64,000 bases of DNA from Streptosporangium subroseum (GTDB lineage: Bacteria; Actinomycetota; Actinomycetes; Streptosporangiales; Streptosporangiaceae). The translations under genes and the position numbers were made by a program. Positions 48,288 through 57,922 of the stretch are shown piece after piece; position 1 is the first letter of the stretch; the number at the start of each line of letters is the position of its first letter. The notes under the pieces are model-generated. The model made no database searches. It worked only from the letters and a program-made list of their open reading frames with translations, and had not been told where the DNA came from. The stretch lies in the NCBI RefSeq assembly GCF_900188345.1, contig NZ_FZOD01000038.1, forward strand, positions 28,312-92,311, read 5' to 3'.

Positions 48288-49397
48288 GTGAAGGGGATCG
48301 TGGATCCCGAGAGGGCAGTGGGGTCATCGCTGTTCGGAGGGGCGTTCAGCTTCCCCGTGATGGTGGCGCACCGGAGCGCGCTGGAGCACAACATCACCAC
48401 GCTCGCGGTCTTCGCCCAGCAGCACGGTCTGATCCTGGTCCCGCACGCCAAGACCACCATGTCGCCCGAGCTGATCCGGGCCCAGCTCGACGCGGGCGCG
48501 TGGGGGCTGACGGTCGCCACTCCCAGCCAGGCGCTCACCCTGCGCGAGTTCGGCGTCTCCCGCATCATCCTCGGCAACCAGGTCTTCGACCCGGCCGGAC
48601 TCGACGCCATCGCCGCCCGGCTCGCCGAGGACCCGTCGTTCGAGTTCCTCTGTTTCGTGGACTCGGTGGCCGGGGTGGAGACGCTGTCCGCCCATGCCGG
48701 GGCCAGGCCGTTCCAGGTGCTGGCCGAGCTCGGTCACGACGGCGGGCGGGGCGGCAGCCGTACGCTCACGGAGTTTCTGGAGGTCGCCTCGGCCGCGCAG
48801 GCGGCGGACGGCGTCGAGCTGGTGGGCGTCGCCGGATACGAGGGGGCGCTGGGGTCGGCCGCCGAGGTGCGGATCTACCTGCACCGGCTGCTGGAGGCGC
48901 TGGAGCACCTGCGGGTACGCAACCCGATCCTGTCGGTGGGCGGCAGCCAGTGGTTCGACGTGATCGGCAGGGAGCTCGCCGCCTGCCAGGCCAGGGTCAT
49001 GCTGCGCAGCGGTGCCTACGTCTCCCACGACGACGGCTACTACCGCGAGCGCACGCCGTACACCCGGATCGAGGGGGAGCTGCGGGCCGCGCTGGAGGTC
49101 TGGGCGCACGTGCTGAGCATCCCCGAGCCCGGCCTGGCCGTCGTCGGGTTCGGCAAGCGTGACGCGCCCTTCGACGAGGGGCTGCCCGTGCCGCGCGGGC
49201 GCATCGCCGATGCCACGGTGCTGAAGGTCCAGGACCAGCACGCCGTCCTACGGCTCGCGCCGGACTCCCCCGTGAAAGCGGGGGATCTGGTGTCATTTGG
49301 GATCTCCCATCCGTGCACCGCCTTCGACAAGTGGCGGGTCATGCCGGTGGTGGACGACGATTACGTCGTCGTCGACTTGATTACTACGTATTTCTGA
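48288..49397 (+). CDS. D-threonine aldolase/D-serine dehydratase-like PLP enzyme
   Basis: 369 residues. The alanine-racemase-type barrel carries the PLP lysine in LILVPHAKTTMSPELIR (near residue 54), and the C-terminal beta domain has the metal-binding pair in SFGISHPCTAFDKW. VLRSGAY-like LRSGAYVSHDDGYY is also typical. The reaction would be retro-aldol or dehydration of a D-3-hydroxyamino acid. GTG 48288 has AGGGGG upstream. Position between a D-aminoacylase and RidA supports D-amino-acid catabolism yielding imine intermediates. Confidence 0.88.
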   Translation: MKGIVDPERAVGSSLFGGAFSFPVMVAHRSALEHNITTLAVFAQQHGLILVPHAKTTMSPELIRAQLDAGAWGLTVATPSQALTLREFGVSRIILGNQVFDPAGLDAIAARLAEDPSFEFLCFVDSVAGVETLSAHAGARPFQVLAELGHDGGRGGSRTLTEFLEVASAAQAADGVELVGVAGYEGALGSAAEVRIYLHRLLEALEHLRVRNPILSVGGSQWFDVIGRELAACQARVMLRSGAYVSHDDGYYRERTPYTRIEGELRAALEVWAHVLSIPEPGLAVVGFGKRDAPFDEGLPVPRGRIADATVLKVQDQHAVLRLAPDSPVKAGDLVSFGISHPCTAFDKWRVMPVVDDDYVVVDLITTYF

Positions 49398-49411
49398 TGA
49401 GGGGTGCTGAC

Positions 49412-49798
49412 ATGAGCGACAAGCAGGAGCTGCGGACGGACCAGGGCGCGGCGCCGATCGGGGCGTACTCGCAGGGACTCGTGGTCGGGGATTTCGTCTA
49501 CACCTCGGGTGCGGGCCCGCTGGACCCCCGGACCGGCGAGGTCGTCGGGACCGACGTGGCGGAGCAGACCCACCAGACGATGCGGAACCTCGGGGCGATC
49601 CTTGAGGCCCACGGTCTGGGTTTCGACGACGTGGTGAAGTCGACGGTGCACCTGCAGCACCTCAAGCGTGACTTCGCCACCTACAACGAGGTCTACAAGT
49701 CCTATTTCACCCGCCCCTATCCCGTCCGCACGACCGTCGGGTCCGACTTGATGGACATCCTGGTCGAGATTGACTTCGTGGCTTACCGGGCGCGTTAG
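49412..49798 (+). CDS. RidA/YjgF-family imine deaminase
   Basis: 128 residues, usual length. GAAPIGAYSQGLVVGDFVYT at the N-terminus and RPYPVRTTVGSDLMDILVEI at the C-terminus are the RidA signature with the conserved Arg and Glu. RidA hydrolyses reactive enamine/imine intermediates made by PLP dehydratases, and the gene begins 14 bp after such an enzyme. GAGGGG precedes ATG 49412. It is probably translationally linked with both neighbours. Confidence 0.93.
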   Translation: MSDKQELRTDQGAAPIGAYSQGLVVGDFVYTSGAGPLDPRTGEVVGTDVAEQTHQTMRNLGAILEAHGLGFDDVVKSTVHLQHLKRDFATYNEVYKSYFTRPYPVRTTVGSDLMDILVEIDFVAYRAR

Positions 49799-49829
49799 AG
49801 TCTGACCGACTTCTTGGGAGGGCGGCGGC

Positions 49830-51041
49830 TTGGACAGCTCGCTATACGTCTATGTCGAGGACGTACGCGGGGAGGGCCTGGAGGCGGTCCTTGACCGGGT
49901 CATCGGGTACGGCGTGGCGGGGGTGACCGTGGCCGCCGCCTATCACCGTGCCCGCGATGTCACCCCGCACGGCCGGCCCCGGGTGACGATCCGCAGGGAC
50001 GGGGCGCACTTCGCGCCGCCCGAAGACCTGTTCGGCGGTCTCCGCCTGGTCCCGCCCGTCCAGGACGGGGCCGAGGAGGAGCCGCTGGCCGCACTCCGCC
50101 TGGCCACGGCCGAGCGAGGTCTCGCGCTGCACGGCTGGACCGTCTTCCTGCAGAACACCACGCTCGGCCTGGCCCACCCCGACGTGACCGTGCGCAACTG
50201 CTTCGGCGACCGCGGCTCGCCCACCGACCTGTGCCCCTCCCACCCGGACGTCCGCCTGTACGCGGTCGCGCTGGGCCGGGCGGTGGCCAGGCTGGGGGTG
50301 GACAGCGTGGTCGCCGAGGGGCTGCACTTCGGCACCTTCGGTCCCGGTTACCACAACGAGCGCAGCTTCGTCCCGCTCGGGCCCATGGATCTGTTCCTGC
50401 TCGGCCTGTGTTTCTGCGACTTCTGCATGCGCCGCGCGGCCGACCTGGGCGTCAAGGCCGAGGTGGCACGCGAGGAGTGTTCCAGGATCGTCGGCGGGGT
50501 GCTCGACGGTGACCCGCCCGCGCAGGGCGAGGTGACCCGGGCGGCGCTGACCGCCTACGCGGGGCCCGAGGTGGTCGCCTACGCGCGAGCCCGCTCCGAG
50601 GTGGTGACCTCGCTGGTCTCCAAGATCTCCACGGCCGTCACCGACGAGGGCTCCAAGCTCGTCTACCTCGACGCGACGGGCGCGTACAAGGGCTACACCG
50701 ACGGCCTGCCCTCGGCGGGGCTCGCGGCGCACGACGCCTGGCAGCTCGGCGTGGACCTGGTCGCCCTCGGGGATCTGGTGCCCTCGCTCGGCGTGCTCGC
50801 CTACGCCCGCGACGCGGCCAGGGTCGCCGACGACGTGAGCGCCTACCGCCGTTCGACGGGCAAGGACAAGGAGCTGCGGGTCGTGCTCCGGCCGGGCCTG
50901 CCCGACACCGACTCGGCCGACCGCCTGGCCGCCAAGGTCCGCGCCGTCCGGGCCGCGGGGGCAGACGCGGTCGACTTCTACGCCTACGGGCTCATGCCGT
51001 ACCCGATCCTGGACCGAATCCCGGGCGCGCTCTCGGGCTGA
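49830..51041 (+). CDS. Uncharacterised barrel-like protein of the D-amino-acid operon
   Basis: 403 residues, no signal peptide, no membrane span. Alternating strand/helix pattern suggests a TIM barrel (YVYVEDVRGEGLEAVLDRVI, GVAGVTVAAAYHRARDV, VDSVVAEGLHFGTFGPGYHN). Notable residues: LCFCDFCMRRAADLG with three close cysteines, and NCFGDRGSPTDLCPSHPDVR. TTG 49830 has GGGAGGGCGG upstream and follows RidA by 31 bp. I recognise the layout from similar actinobacterial operons but know no function; a glycosidase-like or racemase-like enzyme are possibilities. Confidence 0.75.
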   Translation: MDSSLYVYVEDVRGEGLEAVLDRVIGYGVAGVTVAAAYHRARDVTPHGRPRVTIRRDGAHFAPPEDLFGGLRLVPPVQDGAEEEPLAALRLATAERGLALHGWTVFLQNTTLGLAHPDVTVRNCFGDRGSPTDLCPSHPDVRLYAVALGRAVARLGVDSVVAEGLHFGTFGPGYHNERSFVPLGPMDLFLLGLCFCDFCMRRAADLGVKAEVAREECSRIVGGVLDGDPPAQGEVTRAALTAYAGPEVVAYARARSEVVTSLVSKISTAVTDEGSKLVYLDATGAYKGYTDGLPSAGLAAHDAWQLGVDLVALGDLVPSLGVLAYARDAARVADDVSAYRRSTGKDKELRVVLRPGLPDTDSADRLAAKVRAVRAAGADAVDFYAYGLMPYPILDRIPGALSG

Positions 51042-51336
51042 CCGCTCCTCGGGCTCCCGGACGTGTTCTCAGATCGGCCGGTTCTCGGCTCCGTATGCTT
51101 TCGAGCCGGCCGATCCTCGGCTCCCGGACATTGCCTTCGGGCCGATCCTCAAAGAGCAGCTCGACCTGGAGCAACAACGGCGGTCGGACCTTCGAGGGCG
51201 TCGCCGTCCGGGTCGCCCAGCGCACCGTGGCGATGGCGACGGACATTCGGCACAACAACATGATCGACGCACCGATGTTCGTCGGCCGTCTCTGCGATGA
51301 TCCTTCGGCTTATCCCTTCCCTACAGAAGGACGACA
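51042..51336. other. Intergenic region without a supported gene
   Basis: Short phrases such as CGGCCGATCCTCGG and GGCTCCCGGAC recur between 51050 and 51150, again degenerate repeats. The stretch 51180-51330 probably holds the promoter of the secreted protein gene. Confidence 0.4.
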
Positions 51337-52287
51337 ATGATGGCACGGAAGATCATCATCTCCGCAGTCGCGTTACTCGTGTTGACCCCGGCCGCGCGAG
51401 CCGACGCCGACGCTCCTTGGGGCGATCCGGTGCGTGCGGTCAACGCCCTGCTGGCCAAAGGCTCCGGGCTGACATTCAAGGAGACCGGCACCGTAGGCAT
51501 GCACTACCGGGACGCCGGCTCGACCCCGACCGGCACCTTCCGCTACAACGGCGGCTACATCATCAGGACCAAAGGCGCGGCCAACCTGTCGCGCTCGGGC
51601 GTCGTCGCCTCCAAGATGACCCGTACCCTGGAGTTCGACTCCGGCTGGCGGAATCTGCGCGAACAGGCCGCGCAGGGAGACCCCTGGGCCTTCGACATGA
51701 ATGCTCAGCAGCAGGCCCACTACAAGATCAGCGTCAAGGGCTACTCGTACGCCTCCGGCCCGCTCTACAAGCCCAAGGTGCCCGCTGGGAAGACCTGGGC
51801 TCGCCTCGGCAAGCTGCCCGGTGCCGACGCCGCCTACGGTGACCAGGTCATCAACGTGTTCGAGCCCGGGACCCTGAAGGCCCTCATGGCCAGGAGCAAA
51901 CGCGGCGACATGCTCACCTTCGCCGACGACGCTCACGGCAAGCGGCACCGCGTGCCCTTCTACAACGGGAACGCAACGTTCGCCCAGCTTTTCGCCCTGT
52001 CGCCGACCTTCCGCAAGGTTCTCGGTGGTCGCCTGCTGCCCGAATACCGCAACATCCGGATCTTCTGGAGCATGACCTTCACCAAGGAGGGCCTGCCGAT
52101 CCAGGTGACCTCCGGCTGGGAACGCCTCGACAAGAGCTTCCCGCAGCAGAACGGCAACCTGAGCACGTGGTACGGCTTCGGCCCCCATGCCGCCATCGCG
52201 CCGCCTCCCGCCACCCGGGTCGCGACTCCGAACCGCCAGCCTTTGGGCGACGACAGGATCGACGCCTTCATGCGTCCGTTCGGCTGA
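51337..52287 (+). CDS. Secreted protein of unknown function
   Basis: 316 residues with a signal peptide (ARKIIISAVALLVLTPAARA, cleavage near ARADAD). The mature part begins WGDPVRAVNALLAKGSGLTF and contains beta-rich, Lys-rich sequence (VTSGWERLDKSFPQQNGNLS near the end) in a lipoprotein-like (LppX/LolA-type) rhythm, but no lipobox Cys is seen. AGAAGG precedes ATG 51337; ATG 51340 directly after is equivalent. I do not recognise a named family with confidence. Confidence 0.75.
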   Translation: MMARKIIISAVALLVLTPAARADADAPWGDPVRAVNALLAKGSGLTFKETGTVGMHYRDAGSTPTGTFRYNGGYIIRTKGAANLSRSGVVASKMTRTLEFDSGWRNLREQAAQGDPWAFDMNAQQQAHYKISVKGYSYASGPLYKPKVPAGKTWARLGKLPGADAAYGDQVINVFEPGTLKALMARSKRGDMLTFADDAHGKRHRVPFYNGNATFAQLFALSPTFRKVLGGRLLPEYRNIRIFWSMTFTKEGLPIQVTSGWERLDKSFPQQNGNLSTWYGFGPHAAIAPPPATRVATPNRQPLGDDRIDAFMRPFG

Positions 52288-52443
52288 TCCGCAATGGGAT
52301 CGTCGTTCGCCGGGGCCGACTTCTGATTCCGGCGCGCGGGAGCGTGGCGGCCGAGAACCACACGAAACGAAGGGCGTCAGCCGTGTCGCGCTCCTCGCCG
52401 CCGCGCTCTTCCGTTGCCGGGTGGAGCGGCCGGGACGGTGTGA

Positions 52444-53064
52444 TCAGGTGGAGCGGCCGGAGAACGCGGTCGCGATGCCGAGTCCCAGGTAGATGACCCC
52501 GCTGAGGTGGCTCATCAGGCTCGACCGGTTCCGCATCCGCCTGCCGAGCGCTCCCGCTCCCGCGGCGTAGATCAGGTCGGTGATCAGTCCCAGGACCAGC
52601 AGGGTGCTGCCCAGGATGATGATCTGCAGCGGCACCGCGCCCGCCTCGGGGTCGACGAACTGCGGCAGGAACGCCAGGAAGAAGAGGATCACCTTGGGGT
52701 TGAGCACGTTGACGATCACGCCTTCGAGGAAGATCTTCCGCAGCGGCTGCGGATCGGCCTCCCGGGTCCTGAGCTCCTGCCTGCTCGTCAGCGCCCGGAT
52801 GCCCAGATAGATCAGGTAGGCCACGCCGGCCCATTTGATCACGTTGAAGAGTGTCGCGGACCGGGCTATCACGTAGGAGAGCCCGGCGGCGGCCGCGGCG
52901 ATGTGCACCATCGTGCCCGTCTCGACGCCGAGCGCGCTCGCGACTCCGGCCGCCCGGCCCTGCGCGATGCCCCGGGCGGCGATGTAGAGGTGGTTCGGTC
53001 CCGGTACCAGAACCAGTGCCAGGGACGCGAGGGCGAATATCAGAAATGTGGACAACGAGACCAT
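52444..53064 (-). CDS. LysE/RhtB-family exporter
   Basis: 206 residues with about six spans. ALASLALVLVPGPNHLYIAA, then GRAAGVASALGVETGTMVHI, is the family N-terminus and NPKVILFFLAFLPQF the central motif. It is a second LysE-type gene, clearly diverged from the one at 6338. It is divergent from the LAL regulator with an 80-bp gap, so regulation by that protein is possible but not demonstrated. Confidence 0.92.
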   Translation of the reverse strand: MVSLSTFLIFALASLALVLVPGPNHLYIAARGIAQGRAAGVASALGVETGTMVHIAAAAAGLSYVIARSATLFNVIKWAGVAYLIYLGIRALTSRQELRTREADPQPLRKIFLEGVIVNVLNPKVILFFLAFLPQFVDPEAGAVPLQIIILGSTLLVLGLITDLIYAAGAGALGRRMRNRSSLMSHLSGVIYLGLGIATAFSGRST

Positions 53065-53146
53065 GCGCCCGACCCTAGGAGTCGCTTTGGTCCCGTGGTC
53101 AGGGCCAATGAGAGGGCCCTTTTAAGGACCAATCGGCCCGCTGTCG

Positions 53147-55948
53147 GTGTGCCGTGCCATACTCACCGACGTGGGGTGGCAAGGCGCGCAGAGCGCTCTA
53201 ATCGGGCGATCGGCGGAGCTTGACCGCCTGACCGCGGTGCTCGACGCCGCAGCCGGCGGGCTGGCCGGGGTGGCCCTCCTGGGTGGTGACGCGGGCATCG
53301 GCAAGACCCGCTTGGTCGCGGAGTTGGCCGCGCAGGCCAGGGCGGACGGCTTCGCCGTACTCGTCGGGCAGTGCGCCGAGCTCGGTGACGCCCTGCCGTA
53401 CCTCCCGCTCGCCGACGCTTTGCGCGGTGCGAGGGGAGAGCTGCGGGAGGCGCTCGACGCGCGGCCGGTCCTCGGCAGGCTGCTGCCCGGCGGCACCGAC
53501 CTCGGCCAGGAGAGCACGTCGGGCCTGACCCAGCAGCAGCTCTTCGGCTCGATGCTCGGATTCCTGTCCGTCCAGCCCGTGCTGCTGGTTCTCGAAGACC
53601 TGCACTGGGCCGACCAGTCCACCCGCGACCTGCTGGTCTTCCTCAGCCGGATGTTGCAGACCGAGCACGTCTGCCTGATCGGCACCTATAGGACCGACGA
53701 CCTCAACCGACGCCACCCGCTGCGCCGGGTTCTCGCCGAGCTCAAGCGCCTCCCGTCGGTGACGGCCGTCGAGCTGAGCCCGCTCGACCGCGAGGAGATG
53801 ACCGACTACCTGGTCTCGATCGGCGGCACCGACGCCCGGATGATGGGCGAGGTCGTCGACCGGGCGGAGGGCAACCCGTTCTACGCCGAGGAGCTCCTGG
53901 AGGCCGCGTCCGACGGGTCCTTGATGACCGACGGCCTGGCCAGCCTGCTGCTCTCCCGGGCGGAGCTGCTCTCCGACGCCGCCCAGCGGGTGCTCAGGTG
54001 CGCGGCGGTCGCCGGCCGCCGCGTCGACCATGACCTGCTCCAGCAGGCCTCGGGCCTGGAGAACCTGGCCTTCGACGACGCCATGCGGGAGATCGTCTCG
54101 CGCGGGCTGCTCCGCCTCGACGGGGAGTACGGCTATGCCTTCCGGCACGCGCTCCTCCAGGAGGTCGTCTACACCGACCTGCTGCCCGGTGAGCGGACCC
54201 GGACGCACTCCGAGTTCGCCCGCCTGCTGACCCTGCGGGAGGGTGCGGCGGCCGAGCTCGCCTACCACTACCTGGCCAGCCACGACCTGGCCGGAGCCCT
54301 GGCCGCGTCCGTCGAAGCCGGGCGGCGGGCCGAACGCCTGGGCGCCCCCGCCGAGGCGCATCGCCACTTCGACCGGGCGCTCAGCCTCTGGGACCGGGTC
54401 CCCGACGCGGAGCGGCTCGCGGGGCTCGACCACACCGGACTGGCCACCCGCAGCGCCGCCGCCGCGGCCGACAGCGGCGACAACCACCGGGCGATCTCCC
54501 AGTTGCGGCGGCTTCCGCCCTCGGCCGAGGTCAACGAGCGGCTGGCCTACTTCCTCATCGACGCGGACGAGGAGAAGGGGGCCATCGCCGCCGCGCACGC
54601 GGCGGTCGAGATGGCGCCCGAGGGCCCCGTGCTCGCCCGCGCACTCGCCACCTACGCCCGCGCCCTCTACTGGAGCGAACGACACGACGAGGTGGAGCCC
54701 CTCGCCACCCGGGCCCTGGAGGCGGCGCGCGTCAGCGACGCCGCCGACGCGGAGACCAGCGCGCTGATCACGCTGGCCTCCCTCGCGGCGCTCGCCGACG
54801 ACATCCCCCGGGCAACGAGGCTGCTCGCCTGCGCGACCGCGGAGAGCTCGGGCAACCTCGCCTTCGACCTGCGGGCGATCTTCACGTACGCCCGGGTCCA
54901 GTATGAGTACGGTGACCTCGGGGAGGCCGCCGTCACGGCCGACCGAGGTCTGCGACTGGCACACGAGACCGGGCTCAACTGGAGCACCTACGGCACCGAC
55001 CTGCGCTTCCTGCGCTTCCTGATCCACTACGTGGCGGGAGAGTGGGACCTGGCGGAGCAGGTCGCCGCCGGCTTCGGCATCCGCGTCGGCACCCCCGCCG
55101 AGGCTGTTCTCTCGTCCTTCGCGCTCTTCGTCGAGGTGGCGCGGGGCAGGCCCGTCGTGGAGGAGCGGCTCTCCTGGCTGAAGCCCTTCTGGTCTTCCGA
55201 CGTGCTGGTGTCCTACATGGCCCGCGGCCTGGCCGCCGAACACGCCCTGTGGCGAAACGATCCCGAGACGGCGCTGGAGCACGTCAACGCGGGGCTCGAA
55301 GAGCTCATTCCCAACGATCCCGCCATAATCCGGCTTCGGACCACGGGCCTGTGGGCGCTGGCCGACCTGGGGCGGGCCTCGGAGGCGGATGACTTCCTGG
55401 AGCGAGCCAAACTGCCCGCCGTCAACGGCCCCGGTTCCGGCACCCGGGGTCCGCTGGGGCCCGAAGGGCTGGCTTGGCTGGCCAGGGCCGAGGCCGAATG
55501 GCACCGCGCGCACGGCCGCGTCGACGTCGAGGCGTGGCGCGCGGTGGTCGAGGCGTTCGACTTCGGATTCGTCTACGAGACCGCGCGTTCGCGGTGGCGG
55601 TTGGCCGAGGCTCTGCTCGCCTCCGGCGACCGTGCTTCGGCGCTGAAGGAGTGGGAGCGCGCCGTCCAGGACGCCGCGTCACTGGGCGCCCAGCCGCTGA
55701 GCGCCGCCCTGGCGGAGCTGGGCCGCAGAGCCCGGTTCACCTCCCCGGAGCGGCCTAACCTGCTGACCGGGCGGGAGCAGGAGGTGCTCGCGCTGGTGGC
55801 CGAGGGGCTTCCCAACCGTGAGATCGGCGAGCGGCTGTTCATCGCGAACAAGACGGTGAGCGTGCACGTCTCCAACATCATGGGCAAACTCGGGGCCTCC
55901 TCCCGCACCCAGGCCGTCGCCGCCGCCCGCAGGGAAGGTCTGCTCTGA
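53147..55948 (+). CDS. LAL-type (MalT-like) AAA ATPase and LuxR transcriptional regulator
   Basis: 933 residues. The N-terminal AAA module has Walker A LLGGDAGIGKTRLVAELAAQ (near 45-60) and Walker B VLLVLEDLHWADQSTRDLLV. A long alpha-helical TPR-like middle (about 350-850) follows, and a C-terminal LuxR HTH (LTGREQEVLALVAEGLPNRE, then KTVSVHVSNIMGKLGASSRT) ends it. These large regulators use ATP and inducer-bound repeats to activate transcription. GTG 53147 is the longest plausible start. Targets cannot be read; the divergent LysE exporter is a candidate. Confidence 0.92.
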   Translation: MCRAILTDVGWQGAQSALIGRSAELDRLTAVLDAAAGGLAGVALLGGDAGIGKTRLVAELAAQARADGFAVLVGQCAELGDALPYLPLADALRGARGELREALDARPVLGRLLPGGTDLGQESTSGLTQQQLFGSMLGFLSVQPVLLVLEDLHWADQSTRDLLVFLSRMLQTEHVCLIGTYRTDDLNRRHPLRRVLAELKRLPSVTAVELSPLDREEMTDYLVSIGGTDARMMGEVVDRAEGNPFYAEELLEAASDGSLMTDGLASLLLSRAELLSDAAQRVLRCAAVAGRRVDHDLLQQASGLENLAFDDAMREIVSRGLLRLDGEYGYAFRHALLQEVVYTDLLPGERTRTHSEFARLLTLREGAAAELAYHYLASHDLAGALAASVEAGRRAERLGAPAEAHRHFDRALSLWDRVPDAERLAGLDHTGLATRSAAAAADSGDNHRAISQLRRLPPSAEVNERLAYFLIDADEEKGAIAAAHAAVEMAPEGPVLARALATYARALYWSERHDEVEPLATRALEAARVSDAADAETSALITLASLAALADDIPRATRLLACATAESSGNLAFDLRAIFTYARVQYEYGDLGEAAVTADRGLRLAHETGLNWSTYGTDLRFLRFLIHYVAGEWDLAEQVAAGFGIRVGTPAEAVLSSFALFVEVARGRPVVEERLSWLKPFWSSDVLVSYMARGLAAEHALWRNDPETALEHVNAGLEELIPNDPAIIRLRTTGLWALADLGRASEADDFLERAKLPAVNGPGSGTRGPLGPEGLAWLARAEAEWHRAHGRVDVEAWRAVVEAFDFGFVYETARSRWRLAEALLASGDRASALKEWERAVQDAASLGAQPLSAALAELGRRARFTSPERPNLLTGREQEVLALVAEGLPNREIGERLFIANKTVSVHVSNIMGKLGASSRTQAVAAARREGLL

Positions 55949-56084
55949 CCGTGGGGAAGGTCTGCTCTGATCGCTGTGGCGGGAAGACGGATCCAAGCCG
56001 GCCGATGAGAGGGGAGGCTGGACCGGCCATCGTGATGGGAAAGCAAGGCCGGTTCAGTGGCCGTGGTGAGAAGGCGAGCCCGCT

Positions 56085-56474
56085 CTAGCCGCTGCGAGTG
56101 GCCAGGGCCAGATCGCGGACGACCTGGATGAGCTCGGCGGGGTCGAACGGCTTGGTGAGATAAGCGTCGACTCCGATGCCGAGCCCTCGCCGCTTGTCGT
56201 CCTCCTGCGCCCGTGCGGTGATCAGAACCACCTTGATGTGGCTGGTGCCCTCGTCGCATCGCAGCCTGGTGGCGGTCATCCAGCCGTCCAGCCTGGGCAT
56301 CATGACGTCAAGCGTGATCACGTCGGGCATGACGTCCATCACCCGATCCAGGCAGTTCTGGCCGTCGAAGGCGGTCTCCACCTGGAACCCTTCCAGGGTC
56401 AGGTTGACCGCGATGAGCTGCCGGATGACGTCGTCGTCATCCACTACCAAGACCTTGCCCAGAAGCTCGCCCAC
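56085..56474 (-). CDS. Stand-alone receiver-domain response regulator
   Basis: 129 residues comprising only a CheY-like receiver. KVLVVDDDDVIRQLIAVNLT has the acidic pocket, VITLDVMMPRLDGW the phospho-Asp, VVLITARAQ the Thr/Ser switch and DAYLTKPFDPAELIQVVRDL the Lys. No output domain exists. GTG 56474 is the first start giving a receiver; a GAAGGAG about 14 bases upstream is rather distant. No kinase gene is adjacent, so it probably works with an unlinked partner. Confidence 0.88.
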   Translation of the reverse strand: MGELLGKVLVVDDDDVIRQLIAVNLTLEGFQVETAFDGQNCLDRVMDVMPDVITLDVMMPRLDGWMTATRLRCDEGTSHIKVVLITARAQEDDKRRGLGIGVDAYLTKPFDPAELIQVVRDLALATRSG

Positions 56475-56645
56475 GGGCGTGAGGCTAACTCCTTCATCCG
56501 CGCCACGCGCGGGTTTCACGGGATGTGTACGCAGAGCTATCCACAGGCGACAGGTTTTCCACAGAATCTGGTTCGGATCCTTGGGGATCACCCCGTTCCG
56601 CTGATCCTGGGGCCTCGATCGTTCATCGAGCCCAGGAGGGCCTGC

Positions 56646-57842
56646 GTGATCACGACACTCATCACCGCCACCATCCTCGCGAGAGTCCTTGCCGGGGGCC
56701 CTCAGGCGCCTGTGGCCCATCCCTGCTCGGAAGTCGGCGATAGCTGGGAGCAACTGCTCTCCGAGGCCGCGCTCCCGGACAACGGCTGGCGACGGTTCCT
56801 GGAGAGCATCCGCACCGCCCTCGTCGCTGCCTGCGAGGTCGGCCGATCGGAGTCCGAGCCCGCACCACAGGCCGGATCCGCGCCGCAGGCCGGCCAGACA
56901 GGGCCTGGAGGCGTGCCGCAGGCCGGCCAGGCGGGATCCGGGGCTCCACCGCAAGCTGATCTGGCGGCACCGGAGGGCACACCGTGGACCGGCCGGGTGG
57001 CAGAGCCCGGAATCGGGCAGCGAACTGACCGGGCAGGATCTGGGGACGTGCCGCAGACCGACCTGAATTCCGGAGTCTCACCGCAGGTCGACCAGGCAGG
57101 TTCCGGGTTCGCGGCAGGAGACGTCCGCGGCGATGCCGATCTCTCCGCCACGGATGACGAGCGGACGGTGGGCGCGGACGGCTCCTCTTTATCCGACCTA
57201 TCAGAGCTATTCGAGCCTCCCACCCGCGTTCGCCCGCCGGCTGTCGTCTCTTCCGCGCGGCCGAGAGCCTCCCAGCCTTCGACGCCGAAGGCCTCCAGGA
57301 CTTCGCCTTCACCCGCGTCCACCCAGCGGTCGCAGCACCCATTCGACGTCAAGCCCGCCCAGCGGTCACAGCGCCCGTCCGACCTTGAGTCCGCCAAGCG
57401 ATCACAGGGGCCTTCTCGACTCACGCCCGCCAAGCGGTCACAGCCCCTGGACCACGGCCAGATCGCGGCGGTTGCGGCGCTCCGCCAGATCGGCACGCCA
57501 TACGTCTGGGGCGGTGGTTCGAGCGCGGGCCCGACCGGTGGCGGCTTCGACTGCTCGGGCCTGGCCCTGCACGCCTGGTCCAAGGCGGGAGCCGCCCTCA
57601 CCCACTACACCGGCAGCCAGTTCAAACAGGGCCGTCGCGTGCCGTTCTCCCAGCTCCGCCCCGGTGACCTGGTCTTCTTCGGAGGAGGCACGGGCGACCC
57701 CGCCCACGTGGGCGTCTACGTGAAGGACGGTGTCATGGTGCACGCTCCCAAGCGCGGCGACGTCGTCAGGACGACAAACTTCGCCGCCTCCGCCTACTAC
57801 CGCCTCGGCTACCGGGGAGCCGTCCGTCCAGCTCCCAGATAA
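56646..57842 (+). CDS. Secreted NlpC/P60 peptidoglycan hydrolase with repeat-rich stalk
   Basis: 398 residues. A short N-terminal hydrophobic segment (LITATILARVLAGG) may act as signal. Residues about 60-270 are low-complexity: first PQAGQ/GSG units, later RSQ-PSxL-xPAK units (for example PAQRSQRPSDLESAKRSQGP). The C-terminal 130 residues are NlpC/P60: IGTPYVWGGGSS, GGFDCSGLALHAW (catalytic Cys near 303), RPGDLVFFGG, HVGVYVKDGVMVHAPKRGD (catalytic His). It would cut peptide cross-bridges in the cell wall. GTG 56646 has AGGAGG 7 bases upstream. Confidence 0.9.
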   Translation: MITTLITATILARVLAGGPQAPVAHPCSEVGDSWEQLLSEAALPDNGWRRFLESIRTALVAACEVGRSESEPAPQAGSAPQAGQTGPGGVPQAGQAGSGAPPQADLAAPEGTPWTGRVAEPGIGQRTDRAGSGDVPQTDLNSGVSPQVDQAGSGFAAGDVRGDADLSATDDERTVGADGSSLSDLSELFEPPTRVRPPAVVSSARPRASQPSTPKASRTSPSPASTQRSQHPFDVKPAQRSQRPSDLESAKRSQGPSRLTPAKRSQPLDHGQIAAVAALRQIGTPYVWGGGSSAGPTGGGFDCSGLALHAWSKAGAALTHYTGSQFKQGRRVPFSQLRPGDLVFFGGGTGDPAHVGVYVKDGVMVHAPKRGDVVRTTNFAASAYYRLGYRGAVRPAPR

Positions 57843-57922
57843 CACACCTTCCCCTGAGATCACTTGCTTCACGCCGTGAGTGTCGGTTCCCCTCAAGATG
57901 CTGGTAGCCTAATCACTCGTTG

